A stretch of 64,000 nucleotides of DNA from NCBI GenBank assembly GCA_937879855.1, contig CALFMO010000043.1, forward strand, positions 62,001 to 126,000, in the 5' to 3' direction. Position numbers and translations under genes: made by a program. Positions 7,851-16,378 of this stretch are shown here, piece by piece. How positions within the stretch are numbered: position 1 is the stretch's first letter; the number at the start of each line of letters is the position of its first letter. Source of the DNA: an uncultured Acidobacteriaceae bacterium. Its GTDB lineage: Bacteria; Acidobacteriota; Terriglobia; Terriglobales; Acidobacteriaceae. The notes beneath the pieces are model-generated. The model saw only the letters and a list, made by a program, of their open reading frames with translations. It searched no databases and had not been told where the DNA came from.

Positions 7851-8603
7851 TCAGCGCCGTAAAAGGTCACCAAGAGCCTGCTCCATAACCTGTCCGCCTA
7901 CCTCAGAAATCGACTTCGTGAGCGGAATGTCCTTGGGGCAAACCTCAACGCAGTTCTGGGCGTAGCCGCATTCCTGGATGCCGCCGTCGCCCATCAGAGC
8001 CGCGAGCCGCTCGCGCTTCAGCGCCTTGCCCGTGGGATGCGTGTTGAACAGTCGCACTTGTGAGATCGTCGCCGCCCCAACGAAGCCGGTATCTTCATTG
8101 AACTGCGGGCAGGCTTCCATACAACAGCAGCAGGAAATGCATCGGGATAGCGGGTAAGCCTGTTCCTGATCCTGTGGCATCATGCGAGGCCCGGCCCCAA
8201 GATCGTAGGTGCCGTCGATCGGCACCCATGCTTTGACGGCTTTGAGATTCTCGAAGATCACGCTGCGGTCGGTGGCCAAATCTCGGACGACGGGGAACTT
8301 CGAAAACGGCTCCAGCCGAATCGGCTGTTCGAGATTGTCGATCAGCGCCGAGCAGGCCATGCGCGCCTTGCCATTGATCAGCATCGCGCAGGAGCCGCAG
8401 ACCTCTTCGAGGCAGTTCGAGTCGTAGGTGATAGGCGTGGTCGCCTTGCCGTCGCGCGTAACGGGGTCAGCGGCAATGTCCATGAGCGCCGAAATGACAT
8501 TCATGTTCGGCCGGTGGGGAACGGAGAACTCTTCCCAGTAAGACTTGGAGGTGGGAGTGTTCTGGCGTTTTATCTTGATGATGACGGATTTGGATTCAGC
8601 CAT
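7851..8603 (-). CDS. sdhB: succinate dehydrogenase/fumarate reductase iron-sulfur subunit
   Basis: The 250-residue SdhB carries electrons from the flavin to quinone through three clusters. The cysteine sets are complete: CLEEVCGSC plus a further Cys for [2Fe-2S], CISCCCCMEACP for [4Fe-4S] and CGYAQNCVEVCP for [3Fe-4S]. It belongs to the same minus-strand operon as sdhC and sdhA. Unusually, it is separated from sdhA by an unrelated secreted protein gene. The start gives the normal family length. Confidence 0.96.
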   Translation of the reverse strand: MAESKSVIIKIKRQNTPTSKSYWEEFSVPHRPNMNVISALMDIAADPVTRDGKATTPITYDSNCLEEVCGSCAMLINGKARMACSALIDNLEQPIRLEPFSKFPVVRDLATDRSVIFENLKAVKAWVPIDGTYDLGAGPRMMPQDQEQAYPLSRCISCCCCMEACPQFNEDTGFVGAATISQVRLFNTHPTGKALKRERLAALMGDGGIQECGYAQNCVEVCPKDIPLTKSISEVGGQVMEQALGDLLRR

Positions 8604-8621
8604 TAGTTCTTAGCCTTTAGA

Positions 8622-9122
8622 TCAATCCCATGTGGGCAGATTGAGGAGCGATTTGATAGCACCCATATATGTTCCAACATCGACCCAATATCGCTCGCTC
8701 GGATCGACAGTCGTTGTGACGAGGCAAACACCGACGGAGAAACGTTGTGGCTGCTCCCACTGCGGGCCCGGCCCCTTGGCCCATGCCAGCAGTTCCGGCG
8801 GAGGCTGACTCGGATCGAGAGTTGAATACCACAGGACTGACAGTGTCCCGACTTTTTCGGGCGGACCAATCCCGGTGCTTTGCCCGTACGATTTATTCCC
8901 TTTTCGAGCTCGGTGGCATGCATCTTGCCGCAAATGCCCATCCTTGATTCGCCGCAACCTTGCAAGCCCATTCTGAATGCGCACTTGCTCTACGAATTTC
9001 GCGACTGCTTCCTCCGCCGACTTTTCCTTGACAGAAACTGGCTGCTGGGCTGCAGCCCGCTGTGGGGCGACAGCAATGCCTGCCGACAAAGTCATCAAAA
9101 TAAATTTGCCAGCAAGCCTCAT
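8622..9122 (-). CDS. secreted protein of unknown function inside the sdh operon
   Basis: The 166-residue protein has a clear signal peptide (LAGKFILMTLSAGIAVAP, cleavage near AAAQQ) and then a globular part with a Trp/Pro-rich block (VLWYSTLDPSQPPPELLAWA) and RFSVGVCLVTTT. I do not recognise a family with a function. It lies 18 bp before sdhB and follows the sdhA stop closely. An alternative TTG start at 9143 overlaps the sdhA stop and has GAGGAAG just upstream, so translation could be coupled to sdhA. Nothing suggests that it is a subunit of the complex. Confidence 0.7.
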   Translation of the reverse strand: MRLAGKFILMTLSAGIAVAPQRAAAQQPVSVKEKSAEEAVAKFVEQVRIQNGLARLRRIKDGHLRQDACHRARKGNKSYGQSTGIGPPEKVGTLSVLWYSTLDPSQPPPELLAWAKGPGPQWEQPQRFSVGVCLVTTTVDPSERYWVDVGTYMGAIKSLLNLPTWD

Positions 9123-9139
9123 CCTAGCACTCTGAGATT

Positions 9140-10909
9140 TCAATACTTCCTCGGACGCGGCTGAATCAGCGACGTGTCCACAGGCTCGAACTCAAACTTC
9201 GGCTCGTCCGCGTCCGGCGCAAAATACGCCTTTGTCGTCTTCAGCCAATTCTTGTCGTCGCGCTCGGGAAAATCCGGCTTGTAATGCGCGCCGCGCGATT
9301 CATCGCGCATCCGGGCGCCTTGTGCGATTACCCGCGCCAACTGCAGCATGTTGTAAAGCTGGCGCGCGAAAACCACCGTGGTGTTTGCCCACTGCGTGCG
9401 ATCGCTCAGATTGATCTTGCGATAGCGCTCCAGCATCTCGACCAGGCGCGCATCGGTCTGCTGCAGATTCTTGTTGTAGCGGATGACGGTGCAATCCTTG
9501 GTCATCAGCTCACCCAGTTCGCGCCACAGCTTCACCGGATTTTCCGAACCATCGGCCTTCATCAGGTTGGCGTTGATTTCTTCCTGACGTTTTTGCTCGG
9601 CGGCAAAGTGTCCGTTGCCATCAGCGGTGCTTTGCAGCCCGCGCGCATACTTCACCGCATTCGGTCCGGCGATGCCGCCGCCAAAAATGCACGAGACCAG
9701 AGAATTCGCGCCCAGCCGGTTCGCTCCGTGATATTGATATTCGCACTCTCCCGCCGCGTAGATTCCGGGGATGTTGGTAGCTTGCTTGAAATCAATCCAC
9801 AATCCGCCCATGGTGTAATGCATGCCGGGGAAGATTTTCATGGGCGTATCGCGCGGATCGTCGCCCACGAATTTTTCGTAAATTTCGAGAATTCCTTCCA
9901 GCTTGCGATCCAGGATCTTGCGGTCGATGTGCGTCAGGTCGAGGTAGACCATCGGCTTGCCGTCGATGCCGAGGTTGTTCTCGTAAACAACTTTGAAAAT
10001 GGCTCGCGTTGCGACGTCGCGTGGAACCAGGTTGCCGTATTTCGGATACCACTCCTCGAGGAAATACCAGCGCTCGTTCTGCGGAATCGATTTCGGATCG
10101 CGATTGTCACCCGGCTTCTTGGGCACCCACACGCGCCCGCCCTCGCCACGCGCCGACTCCGACATCAGGCGAAGCTTGTCTTCGCCAGGAATCGATGTTG
10201 GATGGACCTGAATGAACTCACCGTTCGCGTAATAGCAGCCCTGCTGGTAGAGAGCGGACTGCGCCGATCCGGTGCAAACTACAGAATTGGTCGACTTGCC
10301 AAAGATGGCGCCAATGCCGCCGGTCGCAATGATGATCGCGTCAGCAGGGAACGTCCGCACTTCCATAGAGCGCAGGTCCATGGCGCAGATGCCGCGGCAG
10401 ACATTGTTGTTATCGAGCACCGCAGAGAGAAACTCCCAGTGCTCGTACTTTTTCACCTTGCCTTCGGATTCGTAACGCCGCACTTGCTCGTCGAGTGCGT
10501 AGAGCAGTTGCTGCCCCGTAGTCGCGCCGGCAAAGGCCGTGCGGTTGTAGAGCGTGCCACCGAACCTGCGGAAATCGAGCAGTCCCTCCGGCGTGCGGTT
10601 GAAGGGAACGCCCATGCGATCGAGCAGATCGATGATCCCGGGGGCGGCGTCGCACATATCTTTAATAGGCGGCTGGTTGCCGAGGAAGTCGCCGCCGTAG
10701 ACCGTGTCATCGAAGTGCTGCCAGGTCGAATCGCCTTCACCCTTCAGATTCTTCGCGGCGTTGATTCCGCCTTGCGCGCACACCGAGTGCGACCGCTTTA
10801 CCGGAACAATCGAGAACAGGTCGACGTTGCCACCCATCTCCGCGATCTTGATGACCGCGGCCAATCCCGCGAGCCCGCCGCCTACGACAATGATTTTGGG
10901 AGTCGCCAT
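9140..10909 (-). CDS. sdhA: succinate dehydrogenase/fumarate reductase flavoprotein subunit
   Basis: The 589-residue flavoprotein oxidises succinate. It shows the FAD site GGGLAGLAAVIKIAEMGG near the N-terminus, the HSVCAQGGINAAKN segment with the His that binds FAD covalently, the active-site block HPTSIPGEDKLRLMSESARG, and the C-terminal FAD block AAGECEYQYHGANRLGANSL. It resembles the Bacillus-type enzyme that pairs with a single di-haem cytochrome b subunit, as found here. The ATG at 10909 lies one base after the sdhC stop, indicating tight coupling; upstream in-frame starts lie inside sdhC. Confidence 0.97.
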   Translation of the reverse strand: MATPKIIVVGGGLAGLAAVIKIAEMGGNVDLFSIVPVKRSHSVCAQGGINAAKNLKGEGDSTWQHFDDTVYGGDFLGNQPPIKDMCDAAPGIIDLLDRMGVPFNRTPEGLLDFRRFGGTLYNRTAFAGATTGQQLLYALDEQVRRYESEGKVKKYEHWEFLSAVLDNNNVCRGICAMDLRSMEVRTFPADAIIIATGGIGAIFGKSTNSVVCTGSAQSALYQQGCYYANGEFIQVHPTSIPGEDKLRLMSESARGEGGRVWVPKKPGDNRDPKSIPQNERWYFLEEWYPKYGNLVPRDVATRAIFKVVYENNLGIDGKPMVYLDLTHIDRKILDRKLEGILEIYEKFVGDDPRDTPMKIFPGMHYTMGGLWIDFKQATNIPGIYAAGECEYQYHGANRLGANSLVSCIFGGGIAGPNAVKYARGLQSTADGNGHFAAEQKRQEEINANLMKADGSENPVKLWRELGELMTKDCTVIRYNKNLQQTDARLVEMLERYRKINLSDRTQWANTTVVFARQLYNMLQLARVIAQGARMRDESRGAHYKPDFPERDDKNWLKTTKAYFAPDADEPKFEFEPVDTSLIQPRPRKY

Positions 10910-10910
10910 C

Positions 10911-11669
10911 TTATTGCACCGGCCTTCCGTTGGCGGTCGCGTGCCGCGTGTCCACAATATTCGTAGCTGGGCCGGAAGGCTCCTGGAAACGCTCGCGGAA
11001 CGTATACAGGCTGACCAGCCCCACCACGCTCAGCAGTACAAAAAATGCCATGCAGACGCGCAGCAGGCGCTGTTGACCTTTGTCGCCGGAAACGATGCCC
11101 CACTTCGCCGCAAACAGCCAGATTCCGTAGGCGAAGTGCCACGACCCCGCGATCAGCCCGATTACGTAAAACGCCAGCAGCCACGGATTATGTACTTCCG
11201 CCGCCACCTTGCCAAACGACCTGGCCGGAAGATCGTGCAGGTCGACTCCGGTGAAGCGCATGGTGTAGGTATGCCACACGATGTAGATAAAGGCGATGCC
11301 GCCGGTCCAGCGTTGTAAGGTATACATCCAGTTACCGGACCAGGGATAAGCGACCGTGTTCCCGTCTCCGCGATACCAGATGTAAAAACCGTAGAGGCCG
11401 TGAAACAAAATCGGGATCCAGATGCCAAACAATTCCAGAAAGAATACCAGCGGAAGATTCGCTAGAAAGCTGACTTGGCGCGCATAAGCATCGGGGCCAG
11501 TAATAGCGGTGGAGTTCGAAATCAGAATGTGCTCGAACAGGAATGCGCCGACGGGGATAATCCCCGTAAGAGAATGCAGCCGGCGCAGAACGAAGGAATA
11601 TCCCTGACCAGCGCGCAACGGAGCAACTCCATGCGCTAGCGCCGGAGCAGGAGAACTGGCTGACGCCAC
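10911..11669 (-). CDS. sdhC: succinate dehydrogenase cytochrome b558 subunit
   Basis: This 252-residue membrane anchor has five predicted helices and the histidines expected for two haems: RRLHSLTG, FEHILISN, FHGLYGFYIW, VWHTYTMRF and SWHFAYGIW. The arrangement is that of the Bacillus/Wolinella cytochrome b558 subunit, which passes electrons to menaquinone. The start is GTG at 11669 with AAGGAG about 8 bp upstream. It is the first gene of the operon and stands behind a good promoter. Confidence 0.94.
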   Translation of the reverse strand: MASASSPAPALAHGVAPLRAGQGYSFVLRRLHSLTGIIPVGAFLFEHILISNSTAITGPDAYARQVSFLANLPLVFFLELFGIWIPILFHGLYGFYIWYRGDGNTVAYPWSGNWMYTLQRWTGGIAFIYIVWHTYTMRFTGVDLHDLPARSFGKVAAEVHNPWLLAFYVIGLIAGSWHFAYGIWLFAAKWGIVSGDKGQQRLLRVCMAFFVLLSVVGLVSLYTFRERFQEPSGPATNIVDTRHATANGRPVQ

Positions 11670-11710
11670 GTAACGCTCCTTATCAGTTCAGCAATGAGAG
11701 AAGAACTTTG

Positions 11711-11739
11711 TATTATCGTGTGCCGTAAAAATGAAGTCA
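11711..11739 (-). promoter_or_regulatory. sigma70-type promoter of the sdhC-sdhA-sdhB operon
   Basis: Read on the minus strand, TTGACT (11739-11734) and GATAAT (11716-11711) are separated by exactly 17 bp. The sdhC start lies about 42 bp downstream. This is the best promoter match seen in the window. Confidence 0.8.
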
Positions 11740-11833
11740 AGGAAGCGCGCTTCGGTCTGTGCAGCTCTATATCATTTAAGAAGTGACAGCTCCGTTTCTA
11801 CGCTGCGAATTTTCTCGCGTGTGAAAATTTGTC

Positions 11834-12091
11834 CTAGGCGAGAATGTCTTCGCTCTTCTTCGCATCGCTGCTACGGATCACCGTCGACAGTTGACACTCC
11901 CGCTTGATCACTTCCTGGGCTAATGATTTAGCCGTGTCCTGAATTGTGGCGAGCCGTGCAGCGCATTCCGTCCCAGGCTCAGCTTCGGCGCTGACCAGTT
12001 CACAAAGGCCAACAATAACCGATAGCTTGTTCAGCATATCGTGTGCCAACATGCACACCGGTTGATAGCTTTTCCAGTCTGACTGCTCCAC
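11834..12091 (-). CDS. small HisKA-like protein without kinase domain
   Basis: The 85-residue protein contains VCMLAHDMLNKLSVIVGLCELV. This resembles the H-box helix of histidine kinase dimerisation domains (His followed by an acidic residue, then a repeat of Leu/Ile). The second half (CAARLATIQDTAKSLAQEVI) would be the second helix of the hairpin. There is no ATPase domain. The GTG start at 12091 is supported by GAGGGGG five bases upstream. It could be a phosphotransfer protein or dimerisation partner; that is inference only. Confidence 0.6.
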   Translation of the reverse strand: MEQSDWKSYQPVCMLAHDMLNKLSVIVGLCELVSAEAEPGTECAARLATIQDTAKSLAQEVIKRECQLSTVIRSSDAKKSEDILA

Positions 12092-12228
12092 GAATCCCCC
12101 TCAAAGCGTTTTGATTCTCATCGCGGATGAACATCCTCGATGTGATTACAATCACACTCCGCTGTTACCTTTGACACTGGCTAGCGAGAGAATAACTGGC
12201 TTAGTCCGTCGGCGGCATGGGGGTTCGC

Positions 12229-12846
12229 CTACCCAGTTGCATCGCACCACTCCAGAAACTGACGAAAGGCAGCGCCGCGGTGGCTGTAGCGCGCCTTCTC
12301 TTCGGCGCTAAGTTCGGCAAATGTCTTTTCGGTCTGCGGAAAATAAAACAGCGGATCGTATCCAAATCCGTTGGTGCCGCGCGGCGAATCGAGAATCAGC
12401 CCTTCGGCCGTCCCGCGAAAGGTAGCGAGAGTCTGGCCATCGCGCGCGGCGGCTAACACGCACACGAATCGTCCGGTACGCTTCTCTGGCGGAAGTTTTC
12501 GCAGTTCCCGCAGAACACGGGCGTTGTTCGCCTCGTCATCCGTGTTCTCGTTGGCGAGGTGCGGCTGGTCGGCTGCGTAGCGCGCGGAATGCACGCCTGG
12601 GGCGCCGTTGAGTGCATCCACTTCAAGTCCGGAGTCGTCAGCCAGTATGATCTCTCCGGGCGCATGTCGGCTGTATTCTTCCGCTTTTTTTCGTGCGTTG
12701 TCTTCGAAGGTAAGGCCATCTTCCACCACCGTGGGCAGGGAAGCGAAGTTCGGAATGCCGGCAATTTCAATTCCGTGCGCCGCGGCTGCTCCGGCGAAGT
12801 CGCGCAGCTTTCCGGGATTCGATGTGGCGATGAGGATTCGTCGCAT
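12229..12846 (-). CDS. rdgB: dITP/XTP pyrophosphatase (RdgB/HAM1 family)
   Basis: This 205-residue house-cleaning enzyme hydrolyses non-canonical purine triphosphates (dITP, XTP) to monophosphates. Motifs: ATSNPGKLRDF at the N-terminus, VEDGLTFEDNARKKAEEY, ADDSGLEVDALNGAPGVHSARYA, NGFGYDPLFYFP and a C-terminal SHRGAAF. All catalytic residues of the family are visible. Length is typical. It stands alone, 54 bp downstream of the GT-C-like gene on the same strand. Confidence 0.95.
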   Translation of the reverse strand: MRRILIATSNPGKLRDFAGAAAAHGIEIAGIPNFASLPTVVEDGLTFEDNARKKAEEYSRHAPGEIILADDSGLEVDALNGAPGVHSARYAADQPHLANENTDDEANNARVLRELRKLPPEKRTGRFVCVLAAARDGQTLATFRGTAEGLILDSPRGTNGFGYDPLFYFPQTEKTFAELSAEEKARYSHRGAAFRQFLEWCDATG

Positions 12847-12900
12847 AAGGTTCGAACCACAACTCTAACCACAGAGGGCACAGAGATGCACTGAGGAAAT

Positions 12901-14586
12901 TCAGGTTATACGGCGCCTTGCTAGAACAGTCCAGACGATTAGCGACACCGCCGTCAGCAGCGAAATCCAGCCTCCTAGCGTGCGATCCCACGTGCGAACA
13001 AAAGTGACCTGCACCCGGTTCATCCCGGCTTCAACTGGAACCAGCATCTGTCCTGTGTCCGCGCTTGTGCTCTCGACCATACGTCCGTTTACTTCAGTCT
13101 GCCACGCCGGATAGCGAAACAGGCGCAGCGCCAACTGGTCCGGCGCGGACATCTGCGCCGTAAACGTCTTCGATTCGGCATCCCAGCGAGAGACGCGAAT
13201 TGCAGCATGCGCGGGCCCAGCGACCTTGACGTTGCGGGCATCTTTGTCGATGACCGCAGGATCGGCGCCGACCGGCGTGTATTCGTCGGTACCCTCGTAG
13301 CCGACCTGTTCCGCTATGTTGTCCTGCATCTCGCGGAGATCGGCGTTGTTGTCCCACCACGGCGGCTGGATGCGATGCCATGCCACCACGATTACCAGAA
13401 TGATGATCGCGAAAATGGAGCATCGCACGATCGTCAAGCCAAATCGAGCTTTGCTCGACCCGACAGCCGAGGGCCGCTGTCCCCACATCAGTCCCGCCGA
13501 CACAAAAAGCGTGAAGATCATGCTCAGGCACAGCAGCCACCGCCAGGGAAATTGCATGAACTGCATTTTTGGCAGTATCGTCCATAGCACTGCGGATACC
13601 GAAAGCAACAGCAAGCTGCATGCCGCCGCCCATGCCAGCAGCGCGGTCCAGAGTTCGAGATGCGCTTCGCGCCACTTCCTACTCATCCACGACGCGGCGA
13701 GAATCATCGCCATCTCCAGAAGCGCGACTAGAGTGACGATGTGGTTGAAAGCGTCATGCTCAGGGTCCGTGGTATGAATGAACAAAAAGTTATCCGCCGG
13801 ACGCGACCCCGCTGACACCGACTCCGCAATATTGATCCATCGCTGTTCGTAGATGGCAGGCAACAGATAAAACGCAGCCAGGCATGCGCCCAGCGCAACC
13901 GCCGCCGCTCCCACCAAAAGCAGTCGCGGCGCCCGCCGCTGCCATGCGAAGAACATCAGCAGCAGCGCCATCGAGTAGTGGATCATGACCGCCGCCGGAG
14001 CATTCGTCAGCCACGCCGCCGCCAGCACCAGCGCCAGCGGCACGATCGCGCGCCGCCCATCGTCCACCGCTTTCAACACGAACAACAGCAGCAGCGGCAC
14101 CAGGCAACTCGCCAGCAGTTCGGCGAACGCGCTGCGCCAGTACACGATCACCAGGTGATACGGATTCACCGCGTAGAGTACGGCGGCGAAAATTGCGTCG
14201 CGGCGGTCGAACCAGCGCCGCGCCAGCACGAACATCGACACGCCTGCCGCCACCAGCACGATCCATACGTAAATGCTTGAAACCAGCGTCCACGGGAAAA
14301 TCGCGCTCAGCAACGAGCCCAGCGTCCACGAAGCAGGAGGGTAGAACACGAATCTGGGCTCGCCATATCCAAAGTGCGCCAGCGCCGCCCAGCGCGGATA
14401 AACGATGCCGTGCTTCCATTGCGTGAGAACTTCCAGCCACGAGTAGAGATGGAACTCCACATCATGTCCCGATGGCGTACCGAAAAAGAAGAAAGGAATC
14501 TCGACTGCGAAAGCCGCCGCCCCAATCGCAAGCAGCGGCGCCCATAGTGGCGATGACTGGCGGCCTGCTGCCGGACGCCGCTCCAT
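12901..14586 (-). CDS. polytopic membrane protein, PTPS-related/GT-C-like glycosyltransferase
   Basis: The 561-residue protein has about ten to eleven hydrophobic helices and a C-terminal soluble segment closed by one last helix. The first loop holds GHDVEFHLYSWLEVLTQW, with the Asp and His placed as in the catalytic first loop of GT-C glycosyltransferases. A YPRWAALAHFGYGEPRFVFYPP block follows. This matches the '6-pyruvoyl-tetrahydropterin synthase-related' membrane family, whose name is historical. Lipid-linked sugar transfer at the membrane is the likely role; the substrate is unknown. Confidence 0.75.
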   Translation of the reverse strand: MERRPAAGRQSSPLWAPLLAIGAAAFAVEIPFFFFGTPSGHDVEFHLYSWLEVLTQWKHGIVYPRWAALAHFGYGEPRFVFYPPASWTLGSLLSAIFPWTLVSSIYVWIVLVAAGVSMFVLARRWFDRRDAIFAAVLYAVNPYHLVIVYWRSAFAELLASCLVPLLLLFVLKAVDDGRRAIVPLALVLAAAWLTNAPAAVMIHYSMALLLMFFAWQRRAPRLLLVGAAAVALGACLAAFYLLPAIYEQRWINIAESVSAGSRPADNFLFIHTTDPEHDAFNHIVTLVALLEMAMILAASWMSRKWREAHLELWTALLAWAAACSLLLLSVSAVLWTILPKMQFMQFPWRWLLCLSMIFTLFVSAGLMWGQRPSAVGSSKARFGLTIVRCSIFAIIILVIVVAWHRIQPPWWDNNADLREMQDNIAEQVGYEGTDEYTPVGADPAVIDKDARNVKVAGPAHAAIRVSRWDAESKTFTAQMSAPDQLALRLFRYPAWQTEVNGRMVESTSADTGQMLVPVEAGMNRVQVTFVRTWDRTLGGWISLLTAVSLIVWTVLARRRIT

Positions 14587-14770
14587 GAACGGATGCTCAG
14601 CCCTGCCGGTGTCTGCCAGACTGCTCCCTCCGTCGCGAAAAATTCAACGGCTGCGACCTCGAGACACAGTCTACCTTTAACCTGGATTTAACCATCGCTG
14701 AAATTGCAATGAATGTCTGACGCGGCAATGTCCGATGCGGTAAAGAACGATGGATTGTGGAGAAGAAAAT

Positions 14771-15910
14771 TTATGCCGAGGCCACGTCTTCGGGATTACG
14801 TTGCTTGCGAAGTTCCGACAAGAACTCGTCCTGCTGCAACGACGCCCCACGCCGCAGAAGTTCAAGCAGCGGATCTTCCAACTCCTCGTGAGAGTGAGGT
14901 TGCTTATCCCCCGGTTCAAACTGAGTGATATCAGCCACCAAAGCGCGTGGAGAGATGCCCAGCTCTGGAGGGGTCGCGGAGCCTTGCCGTAGAACATTGA
15001 TCAGATTGCCCACTTTTTCGCGCTGCTCGGCGGTTCGGGAAGGGAACTCCACTCCCATGCCATGGCCGGGATGCGCCACTCGCACCATGCCTTCGGTATG
15101 CACTTCAAGCGCTTCGGTTTTCAGGCAAAGGTCGATCAGAGCCCGTTCTGGAAACGGTGCATTGGTTTCAACGTAGCAGCCGCCCAGGCTCAAGTCTGTG
15201 AGATTGCAATGAGGTACAGTCTCATTGGGCTCGGGAGCGCCGACGTTGGTCGCGGCGTGCAGCCAGGCTTTCAGTGCCGTTGAGGAACTCTCCTCCAGAT
15301 CCATGAAGCGAACCCCAGTCTGCCCGTTGGCATTGGCCCAGGCGACTTCGCCCTGTGCAAAGATTTCCAAGGCTCCGTCGGGCAGCTTAAAGTAAAAATC
15401 CAGCGTGGCGCGGCGCTCCAGCGGTTCCGCCGTGAGCACCTCCATGCCGGTTTCAGACAGATCAAGCAGAATTCCATCCACCTTGCGACCGCCGGCCAGT
15501 GTGATCTCCACCGGGGCCTGCACCGGAACGCGAAATGCCCGGCGTCGTTCCCGGCTCAGCAGAGCAGCAGCCGGCCGCAACCCGGCCTGCGCAGCTTCCT
15601 CAGTCAGAGGCTTGTAGAGTACGAAATGCGCCCCGCCGGTGAGGATGTCACGAACCCTCGCCGGATCGGCCACCAGGGCAATACTCAATGGTTCGGTGCC
15701 CAGCTTCTTGGCCTGCTCCAGTGCTCCTTCGGCTGCTTCGGCATCGTCAAAATCGACAATCAGCGCGGCAAATTTCTGCTGCTGGATTCTGCTCTTGGTG
15801 GTTTCGGGATCGCTGCAGCGATCCAGCACAATGCCGAGAGGAGGCAGGACTCTGCCCAGAACTTCAGCCGCCTGATCGTCGGTCGAAACCAGTAATGCCT
15901 GGAGAGTCAT
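14771..15910 (-). CDS. receiver-like plus double PilZ-domain protein
   Basis: The 379-residue protein starts with a response-regulator-like fold (ALLVSTDDQAAEVL; ALIVDFDDAEAAEGAL; LYKPLTEEA). Around residue 137 comes a PilZ domain with RERRRAFRVPVQAP and DLSETGMEVLTAE, the RxxxR and DxSxxG elements that bind cyclic di-GMP. A second PilZ-like unit follows (LTDLSLGGCYVETN). It is probably a cyclic di-GMP effector. Whether the receiver is phosphorylated is doubtful, since the usual acidic cluster is only partly kept. Confidence 0.8.
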   Translation of the reverse strand: MTLQALLVSTDDQAAEVLGRVLPPLGIVLDRCSDPETTKSRIQQQKFAALIVDFDDAEAAEGALEQAKKLGTEPLSIALVADPARVRDILTGGAHFVLYKPLTEEAAQAGLRPAAALLSRERRRAFRVPVQAPVEITLAGGRKVDGILLDLSETGMEVLTAEPLERRATLDFYFKLPDGALEIFAQGEVAWANANGQTGVRFMDLEESSSTALKAWLHAATNVGAPEPNETVPHCNLTDLSLGGCYVETNAPFPERALIDLCLKTEALEVHTEGMVRVAHPGHGMGVEFPSRTAEQREKVGNLINVLRQGSATPPELGISPRALVADITQFEPGDKQPHSHEELEDPLLELLRRGASLQQDEFLSELRKQRNPEDVASA

Positions 15911-15940
15911 AAAACGTTCGGGTTGCCAATGCCCGTGGGA

Positions 15941-16207
15941 TTAGGGCCATCGGGGAGCTGTGGGCCGCGCTGCCTTCGAAGCAGCAGGGCCGCTGGAACC
16001 CGCGCCTGCCTTGGCGGCCATCGCTTCTGACTGGCTGGAAGTTTCGTCGACTTCCGCGAGAACGACGTTGTCTTCGTCATCGTTCTCTGCCAGCAATGGC
16101 GCTACTTCACGCAGCTTTTCCGCTGCCTGCTGAAGCGCCTCAATCTGTTTGCCAAGTTGGGCGTATTTTGCCTGCTTCTGCCGCAGGACCTCATGGATGT
16201 CTTTCAT
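15941..16207 (-). CDS. small coiled-coil protein
   Basis: The 88-residue protein begins with a heptad-like helix (MKDIHEVLRQKQAKYAQLGKQ) and ends in an Ala/Ser/Pro-rich tail. I do not recognise a function. An ATG at 16207 follows a GGGGGTT ribosome site. It lies 30 bp upstream of the double PilZ gene on the same strand, so the two are probably one transcript and the small protein may assist the PilZ effector. Confidence 0.65.
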   Translation of the reverse strand: MKDIHEVLRQKQAKYAQLGKQIEALQQAAEKLREVAPLLAENDDEDNVVLAEVDETSSQSEAMAAKAGAGSSGPAASKAARPTAPRWP

Positions 16208-16321
16208 ACAACCCCCTGTTGGCACGATAAGGAGGGAGTACTGGAGGGGTCAACGGTAATCCCCGCACCCCGATTACCCCGGTAATGGCGCCTCGGCCCA
16301 AAAGTACTCCCAAAATAAGGA

Positions 16322-16344
16322 AAAGCCCGGTATTTTCGGGCTTT
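16322..16344. terminator. bidirectional intrinsic terminator
   Basis: AAAGCCCG (16322-16329) and CGGGCTTT (16337-16344) form a perfect 8-bp stem with a 7-bp loop and flanking A/T runs. It lies just downstream of the nickel transporter-like gene on the minus strand and upstream of the small coiled-coil gene. Confidence 0.8.
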
Positions 16345-16378
16345 CATCGTAGGCTGCACGACAAACTGGCTTTCGGGG

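Noticed and set aside
9284..10966. A long plus-strand open frame of 560 codons opposite sdhA
   Set aside because: It is fully antisense to the well-matched sdhA, has no recognisable domains and arises from the codon bias of the real gene.
16251..16295. GGTAATCCCC...GATTACC near-palindromes between the coiled-coil gene and the terminator as an operator
   Set aside because: The halves are irregular and GC-rich, with no matching site elsewhere in the window and no nearby regulator gene to pair them with.
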